A stretch of 40,006 nucleotides of DNA from Polyangia bacterium. GTDB taxonomy: Bacteria > Myxococcota_A > Polyangia > Fen-1088. Location: NCBI GenBank assembly GCA_036268875.1, contig DATATI010000078.1:1-40006 (forward strand). Reading direction: 5' to 3'. Shown here piece by piece: positions 1-6,407 of this stretch (its first letter is position 1; each line of letters begins with the position of its first letter). Position numbers and translations under genes: made by a program. The notes under the pieces are model-generated. The model was not told the origin of the DNA. It did no database searches and saw only the letters and a list, made by a program, of their open reading frames with translations.

Positions 1-42
1 TGGACAGACAGCAAACGCTCATGTCTGGGGCGCGGGAGGACG

Positions 43-1032
43 ATGACATCATTTGGCGGATCTGGAATCGACCTTTCAGATGCGATTGGGTACGAACTCC
101 AAGCCATCGAGTACGTTCGCGCCACCCTTCACGATCAGCGCGAAGCCCAAAGTGGGGGGATGAGCTTGGTGCTCGGAGACTTGACCGCAAGTGGCGAGCA
201 GATGGCCACTGTGAATATGCATGCGGCGTTGACGGGAGTCTCCACGGGCGGAACCCGAGAAGCTCTCAACCGTCTGCGACCTCTCGCATTCAGTGCAGCT
301 TTCAAGCTGCAGGACATGGTGGTCGAGTGGATTCTCCGTGCGAACGGGATAGCCGGCTGGCGTTTCAGCGAAAAGCTCGCCGGGTACGACCGGTTGCGGA
401 TCGCGAGTGCGCTTGCCGAACCATCCCTTTTTTCTCAGCGACCAATTCTCGCGCGAGCGTTTTGGGAACTCTATAGGTTCCTCGTACCATTTCGTGGAAC
501 GGTCGTGCACTCTGGTGGGGTGTCTTTGGATCAGGCGGGGACCATCGAGGTCACCAAGGGGGGGGGCAATTGCCTCCGTTTCACCGCCGCTGAACAGGGT
601 TCCTATATGTGGGCTACGTGTCTGATTTCGAGAATCATGAGCGGTCAGACCAAAACGGATCTCTTCTTGGAAGGGCTCATTGAGGGAGATCTTTTGGCTT
701 TGGAGAAATATCACGGCACAAAAGGTCTCCTCATTCGCGGAGCGCGCCTAGAAGACCTCACCGTTCACATCCCTCGTTCGAACCTAATCGCCCATCACCC
801 AGTGTCGGTGTCTGTCGACTTCGCGTCCTTGCGCCGGAGGATGGAAGCAGCGTATCCAGTAGAGGCCGGCGGTCGATTGTATTTCTCCGTGACCATCGTT
901 GCGGACACCGACGGACGACAAGCGGTGTGGGAGATCCCCGTAGAATCCGTTCCGAACGGTGTCGTGACCCTTCAAGAAGGGGATCCGCAATATGACTCCT
1001 TCATGCGAGTTACCCAGGGGAATGCGGGGTGA
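43..1032 (+). CDS. HEPN-like hypothetical protein
   Basis: 329-residue protein of no family I can name with certainty. Residues ~85-160 look helical and end in the motif FRGTVVHSG, with R151 and H156 spaced R-x4-H. This is the signature pattern of HEPN domains (RNases or nucleotide-binding partners in toxin-antitoxin, Abi and other defence systems), so a HEPN-like role is an inference from one motif plus context. The C-terminal half is mixed alpha/beta without recognised motifs. The ATG at 43 follows a GGGAGGA stretch (34-40), a strong but closely spaced ribosome site. No partner gene such as an MNT nucleotidyltransferase lies downstream; upstream sequence is outside the window. It sits in the lower-GC accessory block. 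It could equally be an unrelated cargo protein; the coding call is much safer than the function. Confidence 0.7.
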   Translation: MTSFGGSGIDLSDAIGYELQAIEYVRATLHDQREAQSGGMSLVLGDLTASGEQMATVNMHAALTGVSTGGTREALNRLRPLAFSAAFKLQDMVVEWILRANGIAGWRFSEKLAGYDRLRIASALAEPSLFSQRPILARAFWELYRFLVPFRGTVVHSGGVSLDQAGTIEVTKGGGNCLRFTAAEQGSYMWATCLISRIMSGQTKTDLFLEGLIEGDLLALEKYHGTKGLLIRGARLEDLTVHIPRSNLIAHHPVSVSVDFASLRRRMEAAYPVEAGGRLYFSVTIVADTDGRQAVWEIPVESVPNGVVTLQEGDPQYDSFMRVTQGNAG

Positions 1033-1809
1033 GCTGCCCAACCAGAAGGCGTTTGATCCGGCCGCGGACGTAGGACGCCGCAAATCTCGTTGAGGGACGA
1101 GCGGCCGGATTAAACGTCGTGTTGAGCCAGGCCGCGGGTTTGAGAGCGGAAGCAGCTCTCCCGGGCATGGACAAAGAGGGTCGGTTCGGCGGTGCGCACG
1201 CACGCTGGAGGCGCGATCCGACAGACGTCAGCTTTGCTCGAATGTGAACGGCGGGCCCGGGACATGCTCGTGGCGTGCGGCAAAGACACGCGGGCGAGCC
1301 GGATCGTCCGCTTGCGCGCAGGGGTGGCTTTGAACGCCAAAGATGCCGCAAATGAAATGCAATGCGCAACGGTTCGGCACACGACACCCCGGCCGGCGCG
1401 ACGCTCGGAACGTCGCTGTGGCGACAGTCTGCCGAGGAATCGGTGCTGTTTCTTCTGATTGAGACAGGGTGCTCTTTCTGGCCACATGTGCCTATGGGCG
1501 GCAAAATCGAAAGGCTTCCCAGCCAGAGTGCCCGTCGCAATTTCCCTATTGGCCGTCTTCACTTTGAAAGTTGGCCAGGCGTAGTCGGACCCCTGAATGA
1601 TCGATACGATTCGGCCAACACCCACCTCAAAACCCTAGCGGCCAGAACTTATCGACAGCCACGAGGGAAAGCGGCGATGAAAAAGGTGGCAGCTATGGTA
1701 CCGCAGGAGCCAAGCAACCCGCTACCTGCCTGCAGCACTTGCGGTTTTGTAGTGCTTTTGCCACCAGTTGGCGCGCAGCGCAGCGATCCTGCACCCGCCC
1801 CAGTCACGA
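1033..1809. other. Gene-poor stretch, probably decayed DNA
   Basis: About 780 bases between the HEPN-like gene and a transposase remnant. Open frames exist on both strands but none has convincing composition, a ribosome site or a recognisable domain. I see no RNA gene, long repeat or terminator. Proximity to transposase debris suggests decayed mobile DNA. Confidence 0.5.
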
Positions 1810-2010
1810 ACGGAATCGACGGCCGGCGGCGTACCGGACATTGATGCTCGCAGTCAGATCCCGTCGAAGCTCGGTCGCCCGACCGTAGCCGGCGTCCATG
1901 ACGATCGGAGCCTTCGTCAGGCCCTCGGCGAGCAAGCGATCGATCTCGTCGACGATCTCCTTGGGCACGCCGGCTACGAGACGATGGTCGCGATCGGAGG
2001 CCCCGCAGCG
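1810..2010 (-). pseudogene. IS701-like transposase fragment
   Basis: Read on the minus strand, this stretch encodes a segment with APIVMDAGYGRATELRRDL followed by a V-x-Y-x-x-G-like end. This matches the DDE core of IS701-type transposases (the VVADAGYG...FR..L...Y.V pattern), including one catalytic Asp (in MDAGYG). Only ~65 residues can be aligned by eye. The flanks lose similarity and no inverted terminal repeats are seen, so it is a dead internal fragment rather than an intact insertion sequence. The family name is from memory of the motif. Confidence 0.6.
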
Positions 2011-2031
2011 AGGTCTCCACAATCAAGATGA

Positions 2032-2367
2032 CTATCGGGGAATGACTATGACATTTCCACTGCCAGATTGGCCATACGGGGACCCCTGATTCATCGGCGC
2101 ACCAGCGGCGCACCATGCCACAAGGTCATAGCTCGCATAGATACCGATGAAGGAGAAAATGTTCTTCATGCCGATCTTAGAGATGCCGTTCGGACATTTC
2201 TCTCGCGGGTCCCATGTCGAGTCTGACCCGAGCCAGAAGACGGTGTGACGAGTGTTGATAACCTGTGTACCAGGCGAAGCGCCGCTCACCAGGACGCTAC
2301 TCTCATGGGCACAGCTTACGCTTCCAAGCAACGCGATCGAGAACACGAGCCGTTTGAACAACACCAT
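2032..2367 (-). CDS. Bor/Iss-like lipoprotein
   Basis: 111-residue predicted lipoprotein. The start is the ATG at 2367, preceded by GGAGG with a 5-base spacer; an in-frame extension upstream lacks such a site. K5/R6 and a hydrophobic stretch lead to the lipobox-like LLGSVSC with Cys19 as the acylated residue. The mature part has the pattern of the phage lambda Bor / E. coli Iss family: TRHTVFWLG, a KCPNG segment where Bor has KICGG, then FSFIGIYASYDLVAWC matching the Bor C-terminal region (GFITLGIYTP...VYC). Bor is an outer-membrane lipoprotein expressed from prophages and linked to serum resistance in E. coli; a surface role here is inference. It is divergent from an HTH regulator gene (start 2738), which fits a phage or element lysogenic-conversion module. 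Confidence 0.7.
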   Translation of the reverse strand: MVLFKRLVFSIALLGSVSCAHESSVLVSGASPGTQVINTRHTVFWLGSDSTWDPREKCPNGISKIGMKNIFSFIGIYASYDLVAWCAAGAPMNQGSPYGQSGSGNVIVIPR

Positions 2368-2668
2368 CGAAACCTCCACTAGGTTTTGCTTCCGTTTTAC
2401 AGCCTGAACAAAGCGAACTGCGGCGTGACGCCACCGAGGGCGCCCCCCGCAGTAGGAAGTGAGGTGATAGAAACCCCCACGCGGATAGTTCATTGACGGC
2501 CCATTTGAAACATTTGTGCCCATGACCCCCAACCCGAAATATGCGGGAGCCGTGCCCATGAAATAGTGGCCATCCGATCTAAACATCCCGTCACGGTCAG
2601 CCCCCTCTGTTTTCGTGGCCCCAAGGCGAACACCTCAGTCAGCTTTGCGTGCGCGTAATGTCGTAACC
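2368..2668. other. Divergent intergenic region upstream of the Bor-like gene and HTH gene
   Basis: About 300 bases separating the minus-strand lipoprotein gene from the palindrome upstream of the plus-strand regulator. The lipoprotein frame stays open to 2586 but that extension has no ribosome site and poor composition. Apart from the operator-like palindrome at its right edge I see no RNA gene or repeat. Confidence 0.4.
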
Positions 2669-2687
2669 GACAAGTTATATTCTTGTC
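2669..2687. promoter_or_regulatory. Palindromic operator candidate (GACAAG-N7-CTTGTC)
   Basis: Perfect 6-bp inverted repeat with a 7-base AT-rich centre that includes TATATT (2676-2681), a plausible plus-strand -10 element; TTGACA read on the minus strand (2684-2689) overlaps the right arm. It lies ~50 bases upstream of the Cro/CI-type regulator start and between divergent genes, the expected place for an autoregulatory operator. Which protein binds is inference. Confidence 0.5.
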
Positions 2688-2737
2688 AATACCAACATGG
2701 ACCGACCCCCGCCTCCCTGGCAGCGTCTGGCGTGGGA

Positions 2738-3070
2738 ATGCAACGTCGCACCTTTCATCGCGCCCTCGCCGAGCGCGTGAGGAACTTTCGGGAAGGCCGC
2801 GGCTACACCCAGGAACAACTCGCCCAGCAAGTAGGTGTGGAACCGGCAACCATGTCACGGTACGAGACCGCAAAAGCCGACTTCCCCCTTGATGTACTGG
2901 TTCGCGTTGCTGCCGAGTTCGGAATTTCCGTGTCGGCCCTAGTCGATATTGAAGGGCCGCGACCACCTCCAGCAGAAACCACCGACGAAGTGATGGCGGT
3001 CTGGCGACGGTTGACGCCTCCTCGGCAGAGGCTTGCGCTGCGGATTCTTGGGCAGCTCCGACGCCCGTAG
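2738..3070 (+). CDS. Cro/CI-type (XRE) HTH transcriptional regulator
   Basis: 110-residue protein from the ATG at 2738 (an in-frame GTG lies 6 bases upstream; a longer frame from 2615 would run through the promoter/operator region). The N-terminal ~70 residues form an HTH_3 domain: FREGRGYTQEQLAQQVGV with recognition helix PATMSRYETAK, then LDVLVRVAAEFGISVSALV. The C-terminal ~35 residues are a short helical tail (MAVWRRLTPPRQRLALRIL) that may mediate dimerisation. Divergent from the Bor-like lipoprotein and preceded by a palindrome (2669-2687), so self-regulation is likely. Its element context suggests a phage-type repressor or accessory regulator. DNA-binding class is clear, target is not. 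Confidence 0.8.
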   Translation: MQRRTFHRALAERVRNFREGRGYTQEQLAQQVGVEPATMSRYETAKADFPLDVLVRVAAEFGISVSALVDIEGPRPPPAETTDEVMAVWRRLTPPRQRLALRILGQLRRP

Positions 3071-3302
3071 GCGAAGACAGCTGCCCGTCTGGCTGTAGAT
3101 GGCCATCGCGAAAGGGCGGGCTTCTGGCCGTCGTGGCCGCGGCCATGCGCGGATTTGCCCCGCGTCAACACCGAACCGGTTTTTGAGTATCTTTCCAGCT
3201 GACCTGTAGTGGCCGCTGCGATTGGGCCTTCATCGCCGAGCTTCACGAGCCGCCGTTCCTCGGCGCGATGGGCAGCCTCTGTCCCCTTTGGCCGTTCTGC
3301 TG
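3071..3302. other. Non-coding stretch downstream of HTH gene
   Basis: About 230 bases with no convincing frame, hairpin terminator or RNA gene; it leads into two gene remnants. Confidence 0.4.
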
Positions 3303-3495
3303 ATGTCCGACGACGACTATCAGAAGAAAGCTTTCGACTTCGGGACCGACATCGTTAAGCAGCTGATCGCCCTCTCGACGGGATCGTCACCCTCACCATC
3401 ACGTTCGCCAAGGATACGAGGCACGTGCCCGTGCGGTTTACCTGGCACGTTGGGAGTTCTTCGGTCGACCCGGGCGCTAACTCTGCCCGCTTGAG
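3303..3495 (+). pseudogene. Frameshifted remnant of a small membrane-protein-like gene
   Basis: ATG at 3303 opens with MSDDDYQKKAFDFGTDIVKQ then LIALSTG. At about 3380 the reading frame has to shift to continue as IVTLTITFAKD, a hydrophobic continuation that fits the start; a second shift near 3430 would give AVYLARWEFFG. I recall small hypothetical proteins with the layout xxYQKKAFDFASDxTKQLI followed by a membrane helix, and this looks like a decayed copy. The original function is unknown to me. Neighbouring transposase debris supports decay. Confidence 0.45.
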
Positions 3496-3545
3496 CAGCG
3501 CGCCGGCCTGTACCCCGAGGTGTAGACGATCATCGAGAAGCGCGG

Positions 3546-3567
3546 GTTATGCCGTGCTCGGCATAAC
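3546..3567. repeat. Perfect 9-bp inverted repeat (hairpin)
   Basis: GTTATGCCG and CGGCATAAC separated by a 4-base loop (TGCT). There is no T-run on either side, so a classical terminator is unlikely. It lies ~30 bases before an ISL3-like transposase remnant and may be debris of a mobile-element end, an operator or a recombination site. Confidence 0.55.
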
Positions 3568-3583
3568 AGCCGCTTTTGGATGA

Positions 3584-3865
3584 TCGTTTCCAGTCAAAGG
3601 CATCGGCGTCGACGAGATCGCTGTGTGGAGGGGTCACAAGTACCTCGCCGTCGTCTATCAGATCGACCAGGGGCTTCGCCGGTTGCTGTGGGTCGGTCGC
3701 GAGCGGACCGAGGACAGCTTCCGCGGTTTCTTCCAGACCTTCGGCGAAGCGCGCGCCAAGACGCTGCGGTTCGTGGCCAGCGACATGTGGGAACCCAGTT
3801 TGGAAAGCGACAGCGCCACGCTGCGACCAAAATTACGTCACCGAGCACGCGATCGCTGAGGTTCC
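3584..3865 (+). pseudogene. ISL3-family transposase remnant
   Basis: The plus frame reads GIGVDEIAVWRGHKYLAVVY, QIDQGLRRLLWVGRERTEDS, FRGFFQTFGEA and VASDMWEP. This is the DDE core of ISL3 (IS204/IS1001/IS1096/IS1165) transposases: xDEIAxxxGHxY...D...LWVGxxR...F....ASDMW, with the first Asp in VDE and the second in SDMW. A TGA stop at 3581 lies just upstream in frame, and similarity is lost after DMWEP, where the frame ends at 3859. The N-terminal zinc-finger/HTH and the C-terminal catalytic Glu region are missing. It is a non-functional internal fragment. Confidence 0.75.
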
Positions 3866-3987
3866 CGTCGCGACGGCCCATGGTTCCCATGCTGTTCATC
3901 CCAGTTGACGCGTGGTTCTGAGGGAAGAAATTGTGGTCGGCGCTTGACACTAGGTTCCCGCCGCAGAAGTGCTATTTCATTCCCAAT

Positions 3988-4794
3988 ATGAGTACCCGCA
4001 TCCCATCGCGCGCTGGTTCACGAAAAGATCCGGTGGCAGACGCGGGTCTCGATGAGGTTCGGCAGAGGGCGCGGAATCAGTTTTCCGTGCTGACGGACGC
4101 GAAGAAATTAGCGGACGTCGCTCACATCAGCGCGCAGCTCGGCCGCCTAATTGAATCGGTGGCATCGTCACGTCGCACCCAATCGCCACATCGACCTGTA
4201 CGGATAACTCCTGGTCTTAGGGTCATCGCGAAATTGGCTTGGTGTCTTGATAACGAGTCCACTGCTGCGCCAGCCAACACCGACCTGTCGGAGTCAGAGG
4301 ACGCCGACAGTCTCCAAGCAGTTGCGGTGTTTTTGGCATTCATCTCGCGGGCTCTGGCTGACCAAGTCAAGAACATGGCCGACGATGAAGACGTTCCTGG
4401 CGTGTGGGAAGACCAATTTGCAATAGAGGCTCGCTTGCTCCGAGAACAGCTGAACCTCAAACCGGTGGAAATTGGTCGCATTCTTGCCCGGGTTCATGAA
4501 AGGTTTCCCCGCCCCTCTCAGAGCGTGGAAGCTGCTGCTCAATCAGAGGCCCGGCGGAAGGAGGCGGATCGTCGACAAAGCGCTGCAACAAGATTGAGTC
4601 GGCCTTTGATCGCAGCATTAACCGATGCGATCCGTGCCGGCTTCCCTGGGGATCTACCCGACAATTCTGTGTTGGACGACCTCGTGCGACGCACATCAAT
4701 AGCGGCGCTCAGCGATCTCGACTCCTTCAACGAAATCGGTGAGATGAAGTCTAGGCCCGGTCGACCGCGCAAGAAACGGGCTCGGACGAGTTAG
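3988..4794 (+). CDS. Hypothetical protein with AT-hook-like C-terminal tail
   Basis: 268 residues from the ATG at 3988; an in-frame ATG at 3931 lies ahead of the TTGACA at 3944-3949, so the inner start is preferred although neither has a clear ribosome site. I recognise no family. It is hydrophilic and largely helical: an Arg-rich N-terminus, a stretch around residues 120-180 (helices with LLREQLNLKPVEIGRILARV), an Ala/Arg/Glu-rich segment (AAAQSEARRKEADRRQ), and a basic tail SRPGRPRKKRARTS resembling an AT-hook (PGRPRKK). Nucleic-acid binding is a weak inference from the tail. It lies between a transposase remnant and the integrase, as element cargo. Codon use looks coding, with lower GC than the core genes to the right. 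Confidence 0.6.
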   Translation: MSTRIPSRAGSRKDPVADAGLDEVRQRARNQFSVLTDAKKLADVAHISAQLGRLIESVASSRRTQSPHRPVRITPGLRVIAKLAWCLDNESTAAPANTDLSESEDADSLQAVAVFLAFISRALADQVKNMADDEDVPGVWEDQFAIEARLLREQLNLKPVEIGRILARVHERFPRPSQSVEAAAQSEARRKEADRRQSAATRLSRPLIAALTDAIRAGFPGDLPDNSVLDDLVRRTSIAALSDLDSFNEIGEMKSRPGRPRKKRARTS

Positions 4795-4851
4795 CAGAAA
4801 CTACGTCCGGTTCTTGCCGCGGGACTTCGGGCAGATTGTTCTTACGCGGCG

Positions 4852-5199
4852 ATGCCAGTCAAACCCGCCTCTTCTAACGCACACCTGCTCATCGACGACG
4901 AACCCGTCGGCGTACGGCGCTTGGCGCGTGTCGTCGCGCTCGAGATCGCTCACGAGCTGCGGCGGCAAGGTGTTATCGTGATCGAACCTGGCATTCGGTC
5001 GCGCCGAAGAAGGGAGATGACGGAATGGCGCGACAGAAACACGCAATTGGATACCGAGTCCACGGACCGTACGAATATAGAGGACGACGGCGAGTCGTCG
5101 TTGTGGATGCAGATGGCCGACGAGACGATCGATACTTTGAATCGGAAGAAGATGCGAAGCAGTTCATCAGGGCGCTCAAGAAGAAGCTCCAAAAGCTGA
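4852..5199 (+). CDS. Small hypothetical ORF overlapping the integrase start
   Basis: 115-residue open frame whose first ~58 residues precede the integrase and look protein-like (LIDDEPVGVRRLARVVALEI, then AHELRRQGVIVIEP). The remainder overlaps the integrase in another frame and is low-complexity Ser/Arg. It could be a small accessory (excisionase-like) gene, a decayed gene, or chance. No ribosome site is obvious. Kept because it occupies the usual position of a small regulator before a tyrosine recombinase. Confidence 0.25.
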   Translation: MPVKPASSNAHLLIDDEPVGVRRLARVVALEIAHELRRQGVIVIEPGIRSRRRREMTEWRDRNTQLDTESTDRTNIEDDGESSLWMQMADETIDTLNRKKMRSSSSGRSRRSSKS

Positions 5200-6179
5200 A
5201 CGCGAAGCCGCTGGAGATGGCGTTGGAGGAATACCGGGTGTACTTGCGCGACGACAAGGGCAACAAGGCGAAGTCGGTGGCACATACCATCGATCAACTT
5301 GGTCGCTTTTTCGGCGGGATGGCAGGAACCGTCGACGAGTTCGAGGACGAGGCGGCATGCGCGGCGCGGTATGACGTACTCCGCCAGCATAAGAAGAAAA
5401 ATGGAGCGCTGCTTTCCGTCGACACCCACAGGAACGCTCTCGCGGAAACGAAAACGTTCCTGAACTGGTGCGGAACCAAGGGCTATCTCAAGACCAACGG
5501 GTTAATGACGGTGAAGGGGACTGGGAAACGCCGGTACGGCAAGCCGCAGCTTTACATCGACGAGGCCCGCGCGTGGTCGGCGACGGCTCTCAACTTGGCT
5601 GCGATGGGAGACGGGGATGAGGTCAAGGAGGGTGCGCTGAAAGCGCTCATGGCACTGCACCTGGGATTGAGGGTGTCGGAGATCCTTCTACGACAGGTGA
5701 GGGACGTGGACGACAGGGGAGGCATGTTGTGGATCCCCGATTCCAAAACGGCGGCTGGACGGCGGCGGGTTGAGGTGCCGGGATTTCTGAGGCCGCTTCT
5801 CTTGCAGATGGCCGAAGGACGCCCCGGTTCAGAGTTCCTCTTCAAATATCGGACGGTCTCCGTGGTGAGGAACTGGGTGAAACGCATCTGCATCAAGGCT
5901 GGAGTTCCGAAGGTATCCGCGCACGCGATGCGCGGCCTCCATGGAACGCTGGCCGTCGATGCCGGTGCAACCTCTCACCTGGTGGCGTCGGCCATGGGGC
6001 ACGAGTCGTTCACGACCACCGCCACCAGCTACGCCAAGAGGGAGTCCGTCGAAGGCGCCAAGCACCGAAAGGCACTCCAAGCCCTCACGCTGCCGTCGGA
6101 CCCGGAGGAAGCGTCTGAAGAATCGAAGTTGCACAACTTATTGCACAACGAATCGATTGTTACCCGCAGAGCGTCGTAG
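5025..6179 (+). CDS. Tyrosine recombinase / site-specific integrase
   Basis: 384 residues, complete. ATG at 5025 with GGGAG 8 bases upstream. The N-terminal ~60 residues form a basic arm-type-binding-like region (HAIGYRVHGPYEYRGRRRVV), followed by a SAM-like core-binding domain (~65-165). The catalytic domain carries the full set: R216 in GLRVSEI, K241 in SKTAAGRR, H300-x-x-R303 in HAMRG, H326 in MGHES, and nucleophile Y336 in SYAKRES. It catalyses integration and excision of the accessory element. Its stop is 39 bases from the 3' end of tRNA-Ala and it reads toward the tRNA, so the attachment site is almost certainly the tRNA 3' end. It ends with two direct repeats (6129-6149) that may be arm sites. 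Confidence 0.92.
   Translation: MARQKHAIGYRVHGPYEYRGRRRVVVVDADGRRDDRYFESEEDAKQFIRALKKKLQKLNAKPLEMALEEYRVYLRDDKGNKAKSVAHTIDQLGRFFGGMAGTVDEFEDEAACAARYDVLRQHKKKNGALLSVDTHRNALAETKTFLNWCGTKGYLKTNGLMTVKGTGKRRYGKPQLYIDEARAWSATALNLAAMGDGDEVKEGALKALMALHLGLRVSEILLRQVRDVDDRGGMLWIPDSKTAAGRRRVEVPGFLRPLLLQMAEGRPGSEFLFKYRTVSVVRNWVKRICIKAGVPKVSAHAMRGLHGTLAVDAGATSHLVASAMGHESFTTTATSYAKRESVEGAKHRKALQALTLPSDPEEASEESKLHNLLHNESIVTRRAS
6129..6149. repeat. Direct repeats TTGCACAAC (x2, 12-bp period)
   Basis: Two identical 9-mers at 6129-6137 and 6141-6149 inside the 3' end of the integrase gene, ~70 bases from the tRNA 3' end. Spacing close to one helical turn and the position beside the attachment site suggest arm-type or excisionase sites; this is inference. 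They encode LHN twice in the protein tail. Confidence 0.5.
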
Positions 6180-6218
6180 TGGCGATCCCGGAAGTAGATA
6201 GAATCCTTAGTCTGTTTG

Positions 6219-6291
6219 TGGAGCTGAACGGGATCGAACCGTCGGCCTCCTGAGTGCGATTCAGGCGCTCTCCCAGCTGAGCTACAGCCCC
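6219..6291 (-). tRNA. tRNA-Ala (anticodon CGC)
   Basis: Folds as a 73-nt cloverleaf on the minus strand: acceptor GGGGCTG/CAGCTCC with one G-U pair, D arm AGCTCAGCTGGGAGAGC, anticodon stem CCTGA/TCAGG with loop ATCGCAC (anticodon CGC, reading GCG, alanine), T arm with GGTTCGATCC, discriminator A. CCA is not encoded (CAA follows). It is the apparent insertion site of the element to its left: the integrase gene ends 39 bases beyond the tRNA 3' end. Confidence 0.95.
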
Positions 6292-6327
6292 ATCGCGGTC
6301 GTCCGGGTTAGCTCGACCGCGGCGCGT

Positions 6328-6355
6328 ATTCTACGCACGGCGATCGGGTTTGCAA
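6328..6355 (-). promoter_or_regulatory. Promoter of tRNA-Ala
   Basis: On the minus strand: -35 TTGCAA (6350-6355), a 16-base spacer, and -10 TAGAAT (6328-6333). Transcription would start near 6320, ~30 bases before the tRNA 5' end. A good sigma70-type fit in an otherwise GC-rich gap. Confidence 0.6.
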
Positions 6356-6407
6356 CCGATCGCTGACGGTGGTCGACTTCCCGGCGGGGATGCCCTAGAA
6401 ACCGGCG

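Noticed and set aside
1110-1625. 171-codon minus-strand frame in the gene-poor stretch
   Set aside because: The first ~50 residues look mildly protein-like but the rest is Arg/Ser-rich, there is no ribosome site and no recognised family.
1808-1819. GAACGGAATCGA matches 11 of 12 bases of the tRNA-Ala T-arm (6226-6237), a possible second attachment site
   Set aside because: Similarity stops at both edges, it is far shorter than a usual att core, and it lies inside the reading frame end of a transposase fragment; chance is likely.
2615-2737. N-terminal extension of the HTH regulator
   Set aside because: It would translate through the operator/-10 region and adds non-conserved sequence; the HTH fold begins properly from the ATG at 2738.
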